This document shows positions 59,631-64,000 of a stretch of 64,000 nt of DNA, in pieces. The stretch lies in contig JBIQJI010000013.1 of assembly GCA_044507605.1 (NCBI GenBank), forward strand, positions 1-64,000, read 5' to 3'. The notes below the pieces were generated by a model, which was given only the letters and a program-made list of their open reading frames with translations, had not been told where the DNA came from and ran no database searches. This DNA comes from Thermopolyspora sp044507605 (GTDB lineage: Bacteria > Actinomycetota > Actinomycetes > Streptosporangiales > Streptosporangiaceae). The position numbers and the translations under genes were made by a program. Position 1 is the stretch's first letter; every line of letters begins with the position of its first letter.

Positions 59631-61057
59631 TGAAGTCGCCTCGGTCTCGTCTGGTCGATGCCGTTCGCGGCGTCGCCCGGCGGGCGCCCGCCCGGCGAGG
59701 GCCCGTCCGTGTCCCGCCCGCCGGAGCCCCGTCCCGCCGGCCCTGGCCCGCCCGGTCCTTGCCCGCCCGGCCCGTGTCCGCCCGGTTCGTGCCTTTCCGG
59801 CCCAGGCTCACCCGGCCCGTGCCCGCCCCGCCCGGGCTCGCGGGGCACGTCGCGCAGGACGCGTTCCTCCAGCGCGTCCAGATCGGCGGCGAGCCCCACG
59901 AGCGCGGCGTCGTCACGCGGCGCCTGCCCGTACAGCGTGTCCCGCAGCGCGTCGGCGGGCTCGCCGGTGCGTGCCGCGACCGCCGCGATCAGCTCGTCGG
60001 GCCCGGCGTCGCCGGGCAGCCCGAGCCGGGGCGTCAGCCGGTCCAGGCAGGCGGCGCGCAGCGCGGCGGAGGCCCTGTCGCGGGCCCGCCGCGCCCGGTA
60101 GAGCCGGCCGTGCCCCTCGGCGGTCTCGGCGGCCCGCACGACCACGGGCAGCCGCTCGGTGACCACGGGGCCGAGACGGCGGCCGCGCCAGTAGGCGAGG
60201 AGCAGCACCGCGATGGCCAGCTGCAGCACGGCCCAGCCCACCCAGCCGGGCAGCAGGTCGGTGAAGGAGCGCCCGCCTGGCCCGGGGGTGCCGGGCCGAT
60301 CGTAGCCGGGGTCGCCGGGCCAGGGCGGGGTGAGCCAGATGAGGGTGGGCCGCGCGCCGGCGAGGTTCATGGCCAGCGCGGCGTTGCCGTCCTTGTCGAG
60401 CCGCAGGTTCGTCATGAAGGCGCCGTCGCCGACGACGGTGATCTGGTGCGTCGCGGTCGCGTACCGCACGAGCGTGGGCTTGCCGTCGGCGAGATAGCAG
60501 CGCGTCGCGTGCGGGGGCGCGTGGTAGGTGGACCCGCCGGTGTAGGCGCTGCCCGCCCGCACGGCGGCCGGCAGCGTGCAGCCCGGAACCCTGGACACGG
60601 TGTCGGCGCCGGCGTCGAACGTGGTGCCGGGGGCCAGCTCGTCCAGGTACGCGTCGCCGATGATCAGCCGGTCGCCCGCCAGATTTCCGAGGCGCTCGGC
60701 GTCGTCGGGGGTGAGGATGGCCGCCGGGTCGGTGACCATGATCAGCGTGTCGGCGCCGGCCAGGTCGGCGGCCTCGTCGACCGTGGTGACCCGCTTCACG
60801 GTCACCCCCTGGTCGCGCAGCAGCTCGGCCAGGGCGTGCGAGCCGCTGAGGGAGGTGTCGTCGGGGTCGAGGGGGCGGCCGCCGTCGTCCGCCCGGCCGG
60901 CCAGCAGCACGGCCGGGAGCACCGCGAGCAGGATCACCGCGACCACGATGGCCACGAGGCCGAGCCGACTGCGCAGGACGCGCGGCGTCCTTCTCGCGGA
61001 GCCCGGTGCGGCGCCGGGGGAGCCGTCCGCCTCCGTGCGCTCGGGGGCGATCGTCAC
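59627..61057 (-). CDS. DUF4350 domain membrane protein
   Basis: A 476-residue protein. Helix one (LGLVAIVVAVILLAVLPAVLLAG, about 33-55) is followed by an exported DUF4350 domain with SLSGSHALAELLRDQGVTVKRV, a Rossmann-like start similar to a GldG/IFT52 fold, and a second helix (GWAVLQLAIAVLLLAYWRG, about 272-290). The cytoplasmic end has a helical region (AALRAACLDRLTPRLGLP) and a Gly/Pro/Arg-rich tail. The function is unknown, but it is a standard member of the MoxR-DUF58-DUF4129 block. Both ends overlap their neighbours by four bases. Confidence 0.87.
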
Positions 61058-61656
61058 CGGGCCACCGCCGTCCCGCTGAGCCGCTCGTCGAGGGAGGCCA
61101 GGGTGGCGTAGCCGCCGGGAGTGCCGTCCGCCTCGCCGTACGTGACATCGTCGAACAGGGCCGCGGCGGCGGTGAGGTGGGCGGCGAGCCCGGGCAGCTC
61201 CCGGCCGGCCGCTTCGGCCAGCTCGTGCGCGGTGCGGCCCGGGAGGGGGTCGACGACGGCGCGGTCCTCCAGGTCACGGGCGATGGCGCGGAGCCGTTCC
61301 CGGATCGCCTCGGCCCACCGCCCGGCCCCGGCCAGACGCTCCGCCTCGGCGCGGTGCTCGGCCGCGCTGAGCCGCCGCTCGCCGAACACCGCCGGATCGG
61401 TGAGGGAGGCGGATCTGCGGGCCCGCCAGACCTGCCACAGGAGCAGGGCCACGAACGCGGCGATGATCACGATGAGCGCGGCCAGCGCCAGCCGGCCGGC
61501 GAGCCGCCCGGTGTCCACGTGCAGCAGATCGCCCAGGAAATCCAGGATGGCCCGTATGATCCCGCCGGGCAGCGACTCATGCTGATAGCCGGGCTTGGCC
61601 AGCTCCTCGGCGGCCCGCCGCTGGGCCTCGGCACGGCCGATGTCGACAGGGTTCAC
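61054..61656 (-). CDS. DUF4129 domain membrane protein
   Basis: A 200-residue protein with one central helix (LALAALIVIIAAFVALLLWQVW, about 56-77). The cytoplasmic C-terminal half is the DUF4129 domain: EHRAEAERLAGAGRWAEAIRERLRAIARDLEDR, GRTAHELAEAAG and FDDVTYG are its usual motifs. It is an uncharacterised partner in the MoxR block. GTG 61656 is used. It lies 12 bases after the large membrane protein gene, so all five genes probably form one operon. Confidence 0.88.
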   Translation of the reverse strand: MNPVDIGRAEAQRRAAEELAKPGYQHESLPGGIIRAILDFLGDLLHVDTGRLAGRLALAALIVIIAAFVALLLWQVWRARRSASLTDPAVFGERRLSAAEHRAEAERLAGAGRWAEAIRERLRAIARDLEDRAVVDPLPGRTAHELAEAAGRELPGLAAHLTAAAALFDDVTYGEADGTPGGYATLASLDERLSGTAVAR

Positions 61657-61668
61657 CGCGGCGGCCCG

Positions 61669-62955
61669 TCACCTGAACCCGTACGGCGGGTTCTCCTGCC
61701 CGTATCCGCCGTACGGCGAGCCGCCGGTGGCGTTGTCCGGATGCCACAGGTCGTCGACCGTGGGGGGCACCCAGCCGAGCCGCTGCTGGTCCATCGCGGC
61801 GGTCTGCAGCGCGAGGTCGAAGGCCTCGGCGCGCATCCGCCGGTCGGCGTACAGCAGGCCCACCACTCCGGCCTGCACCGGATAGGTGATCGCCGCGACG
61901 AGGATGGCGGCGATGGCGGCGAGGACGAGGGAGGCGGTCCTGCCGGGCATCAGGCCGCCCAGGAACGAGAACGGGATGTTGAGCGCGTAATCCAGCAAGA
62001 ACACGATGACCTGGGCGAGCAACAGGATGCCGAACACCCGCCAGGTGTCGCCCCGCACCAGCCGCCACGAGCGGCCCATCGCGGAGATCGGGCCGTGGCC
62101 CTCCAGCACGATGGCGGGGGCGGTGAGCGCCAGCCGGGTGTAGACGATCACGCAGTAGACGACCCAGCCGAGCGCCGCCAGCCCGAACAGGAGCAGGCCC
62201 AGCCCGACGTCGCTGGCGACCAACAGGGCGAGCAGCCCCATGATGGGCACCAGCGGAGCGATCAGCAGCAGCGCGGTGAGCAGGGCGACGCCGATCAGCG
62301 CCGGCACCCGCGACGCGCTCAGCGTCCACGCCTCACCGGCGCCGATGCGCCCGCCGAACACCGCCCGGCCGAGAATCCGCGTCAGCACGCCGGTGAGCGC
62401 GGTGACCGCGAAGAAGTGCACGAAGGCCGTGATCAGCGTGCCCACGATGAGCGGGAACAGGAACCGGTCCCACAGGTTCTGCAGGAGCACGAACGAGTCG
62501 GGGTTCAGGGCGAACTCACGCAGCAGATCGTCGGGCGAGGGGAGGAACGCCGACTCGATGACGACGGGCAGCGTGCCGACGGCCGCGACGACGACCGACA
62601 GGCCGAGGACGACGCCCGGGTTGTGGCGGATCAGCTTGACGGTGCCGTCGAGGATCTCACCGACCCGCAAGGGACGCAGCGGGATGATCCCGGGCTGGGG
62701 CGCCGCGGAGGGCGGATAGCCGTAGGGGGCGCCGCCGTAAGGCGGGGGAGCGCCGTACCGTGGACCGGGCGCGCCGTAGGGGGAGCCGCCGGGCGGGCCG
62801 TACGGGCCGGGGCCCGAGGGCGGAGGCGGCGGGGGCGGTGCGGCCGGGCCGGAGGGCCCGTCGCCGCCCGGCGTGGTCCACGGCGCCGACCCGCCGGCGC
62901 CATCGGGCGCCGGGCCCGGAGGTTCGTCGGCTGGGAAGCCGTGGCCGTCTGACAT
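61669..62955 (-). CDS. Polytopic membrane protein, glycerophosphoryl-diester-phosphodiesterase membrane-domain-like
   Basis: A 428-residue protein. The first 95 residues are Pro/Gly/Tyr-rich (PYGPPGGSPYGAPGPRY) and likely disordered. LRPLRVGEILDGTVKLIRHNPGVVLGLS (about 99-126) leads into six helices; this segment is typical of the membrane domain that is fused to glycerophosphodiesterases in some bacteria but occurs alone beside DUF4129 genes in actinomycetes. No catalytic domain is present. ATG 62955 with AGGA nine bases upstream is preferred over ATG 62988. It heads the MoxR operon and is divergent from mtrA. Confidence 0.8.
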   Translation of the reverse strand: MSDGHGFPADEPPGPAPDGAGGSAPWTTPGGDGPSGPAAPPPPPPPSGPGPYGPPGGSPYGAPGPRYGAPPPYGGAPYGYPPSAAPQPGIIPLRPLRVGEILDGTVKLIRHNPGVVLGLSVVVAAVGTLPVVIESAFLPSPDDLLREFALNPDSFVLLQNLWDRFLFPLIVGTLITAFVHFFAVTALTGVLTRILGRAVFGGRIGAGEAWTLSASRVPALIGVALLTALLLIAPLVPIMGLLALLVASDVGLGLLLFGLAALGWVVYCVIVYTRLALTAPAIVLEGHGPISAMGRSWRLVRGDTWRVFGILLLAQVIVFLLDYALNIPFSFLGGLMPGRTASLVLAAIAAILVAAITYPVQAGVVGLLYADRRMRAEAFDLALQTAAMDQQRLGWVPPTVDDLWHPDNATGGSPYGGYGQENPPYGFR

Positions 62956-63356
62956 ATCCCAATCCTGGCACGGGGCGGTGCCCCGCATGAACCCTCAGGC
63001 CGATCCTCCGGCGGGCATCGGCGCGCTGCCGGGCGTGCCGCCAAGCGCCGGCGCACGGCGTCCGCGCGGCCGCGGCCGTCACCGGCACTCGCGTAATCGG
63101 ACGGTTTCGCGCAGACTTGGAACGTGTCCGTGCGGGGATTGGCGGAACGCGTCGGGGTCGCGCCGGAGGCACCGTGGAGCAGCCACATCGCCATCGGCGC
63201 CGATCATCACCACGCGACCGGCGGGACGCCGCTAAAATTGGGGGTTCGGCCGTCCGATCGCGCTGTCTTGTATCACTCGTCTGGCCCGTGCGGGTAACCT
63301 GCCACAACCGTATGGTTCGCCTAATCCTGTTCATAATGCAGATCAAATGAGGGGCT
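62956..63356. other. 401-base divergent region upstream of mtrA
   Basis: No gene is supported here. The part nearest mtrA (63300-63356) is relatively A/T-rich and should hold its leader; TAACCT at 63295-63300 is a possible -10 box, but no -35 with good spacing was found. The part near 62956-63100 should hold the promoter of the MoxR operon. No clear repeats of the MtrA recognition type were identified. Confidence 0.4.
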
Positions 63357-64000
63357 ATGAAAGGTCGCGTGCTGGTCGTCGACGATGACGCCGCTCTCGC
63401 CGAGATGCTCGGCATCGTACTTCGCGGAGAGGGCTTCGAACCGTCGTTCGTGTCCGATGGCGACAAGGCGCTCGACGCCTTCCGCGACACCAGGCCCGAT
63501 CTGGTGCTGCTCGACCTGATGCTGCCGGGGGCCGACGGCATCGACGTGTGCCGCCGCATCAGGGCGGAGTCGGGTGTGCCGATCGTCATGCTCACCGCCA
63601 AGAGCGACACCATTGACGTGGTGCTGGGCCTGGAGTCCGGCGCCGACGACTACATCGTCAAACCGTTCAAGCCGAAAGAACTCGTGGCGCGGGTGCGGGC
63701 CCGGCTGCGCCGCACCGACGAGCCCACCCCCGAGATCCTGCAGATCGGCGACATCACGATCGACGTGGCCGGCCACTCGGTCAAGCGCGCCGACGACACC
63801 ATCAACCTGACCCCGCTGGAGTTCGACCTGCTGGTCGCGCTGGCCCGCAAGCCGCGTCAGGTGTTCACCCGCGAGGTGCTGCTCGAACAGGTGTGGGGCT
63901 ACCGGCACGCCGCCGACACCCGCCTGGTCAACGTGCACGTGCAGCGCCTCCGCGCCAAAATAGAGAAGGACCCGGAGCGACCCGAGATCGTGGTGACCGT
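63357..64000 (+). CDS. mtrA: Response regulator MtrA (partial, runs off the right edge)
   Basis: The first 214 codons of an OmpR-type response regulator. The receiver domain has the acidic pair D9-D10-D11 (VVDDDA), the phospho-acceptor D53 (LLDLMLPG) and K102 (YIVKPFKPKEL). The winged-helix DNA-binding domain follows with LTPLEFDLLVALARKPRQVFTREVLLEQVWGYRH and TRLVNVHVQRLRAKIEKDPE. The match to mycobacterial MtrA is close across its whole length; only about 12-15 residues are missing. MtrA links the cell cycle, wall hydrolases and development with the sensor MtrB, which should lie next outside the window. ATG 63357 is close behind a GAGGGG site. Confidence 0.95.
   Translation, partial: MKGRVLVVDDDAALAEMLGIVLRGEGFEPSFVSDGDKALDAFRDTRPDLVLLDLMLPGADGIDVCRRIRAESGVPIVMLTAKSDTIDVVLGLESGADDYIVKPFKPKELVARVRARLRRTDEPTPEILQIGDITIDVAGHSVKRADDTINLTPLEFDLLVALARKPRQVFTREVLLEQVWGYRHAADTRLVNVHVQRLRAKIEKDPERPEIVVT

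Overview
The window is high-GC DNA with dense, often overlapping genes, many GTG/TTG starts and strong GC bias at third codon positions. It carries F420 biosynthesis genes (fbiA, fbiB, fused fbiC), a WhiB-family regulator, MtrA, a SpoIIM-like protein and LytR-CpsA-Psr wall chemistry. This fits an actinomycete. A member of the Streptosporangiales is my best guess, by inference from gene content only. No rRNA, tRNA, insertion sequence, prophage or CRISPR array was seen.

Layout. (1) 0-4.6 kb: a tight operon with a CDP-alcohol phosphatidyltransferase tail, a DUF5941-like membrane protein, a sugar/choline-type nucleotidyltransferase, a glycerol-1-phosphate dehydrogenase-like enzyme, a second CDP-alcohol phosphatidyltransferase with an unusual active site, and a GT2 glycosyltransferase. 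It looks like an uncharacterised phospholipid or phosphoglycan pathway. (2) 4.6-20.2 kb: an acetoacetate-decarboxylase-like enzyme, an acyltransferase-3 protein with a long disordered N-terminus, an LCP protein, two GT-C-like membrane proteins, a polyprenol-phosphate-type GT2, two GT4 enzymes, a methyltransferase, a UPF0104-type membrane protein and a GDP-mannose pyrophosphorylase-like enzyme. Together these form an envelope polysaccharide neighbourhood. (3) 20.3-26.2 kb: an AlkA-like glycosylase, a PEBP lipoprotein, then an accessory patch. This patch holds a decayed methyltransferase fragment, a TetR/membrane-protein pair, and an intact RiPP cluster (precursor, ATP-grasp ligase, PIMT-like methyltransferase) of the aspartimidylated graspetide type. 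(4) 26.7-36.9 kb: fbiC and fbiAB flank a hexuronate operon (uxaC, lacI-type regulator, manD, uxuB). Two near-identical LacI-type operators mark its control. (5) 37-53 kb: a conserved actinobacterial housekeeping order related to the mycobacterial fbiA-whiB2-manB-sahH-mtrA region. It includes a collagen-like membrane protein, WhiB, a large GT2 membrane protein, DUF5719, a zincin-like protein, DUF3499, ManB, a 57-residue Trm112-like protein, an SIS protein, a cation-efflux protein, a MerR, and two tandem but divergent S-adenosylhomocysteine hydrolases. (6) 53-64 kb: RDD and SpoIIM-type membrane proteins, a TipAL-type MerR, the MoxR-DUF58-DUF4350-DUF4129 block, and the start of mtrA, which runs off the end.

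The genes meet in a few themes. The hexuronate genes convert glucuronate to 2-keto-3-deoxygluconate in three steps. ManB, the SIS protein and the two nucleotidyltransferases can feed activated sugars to the many glycosyltransferases. The SAH hydrolases clear the by-product of methylation. The most notable specialised system is the graspetide cluster at 23.7-26.2 kb.
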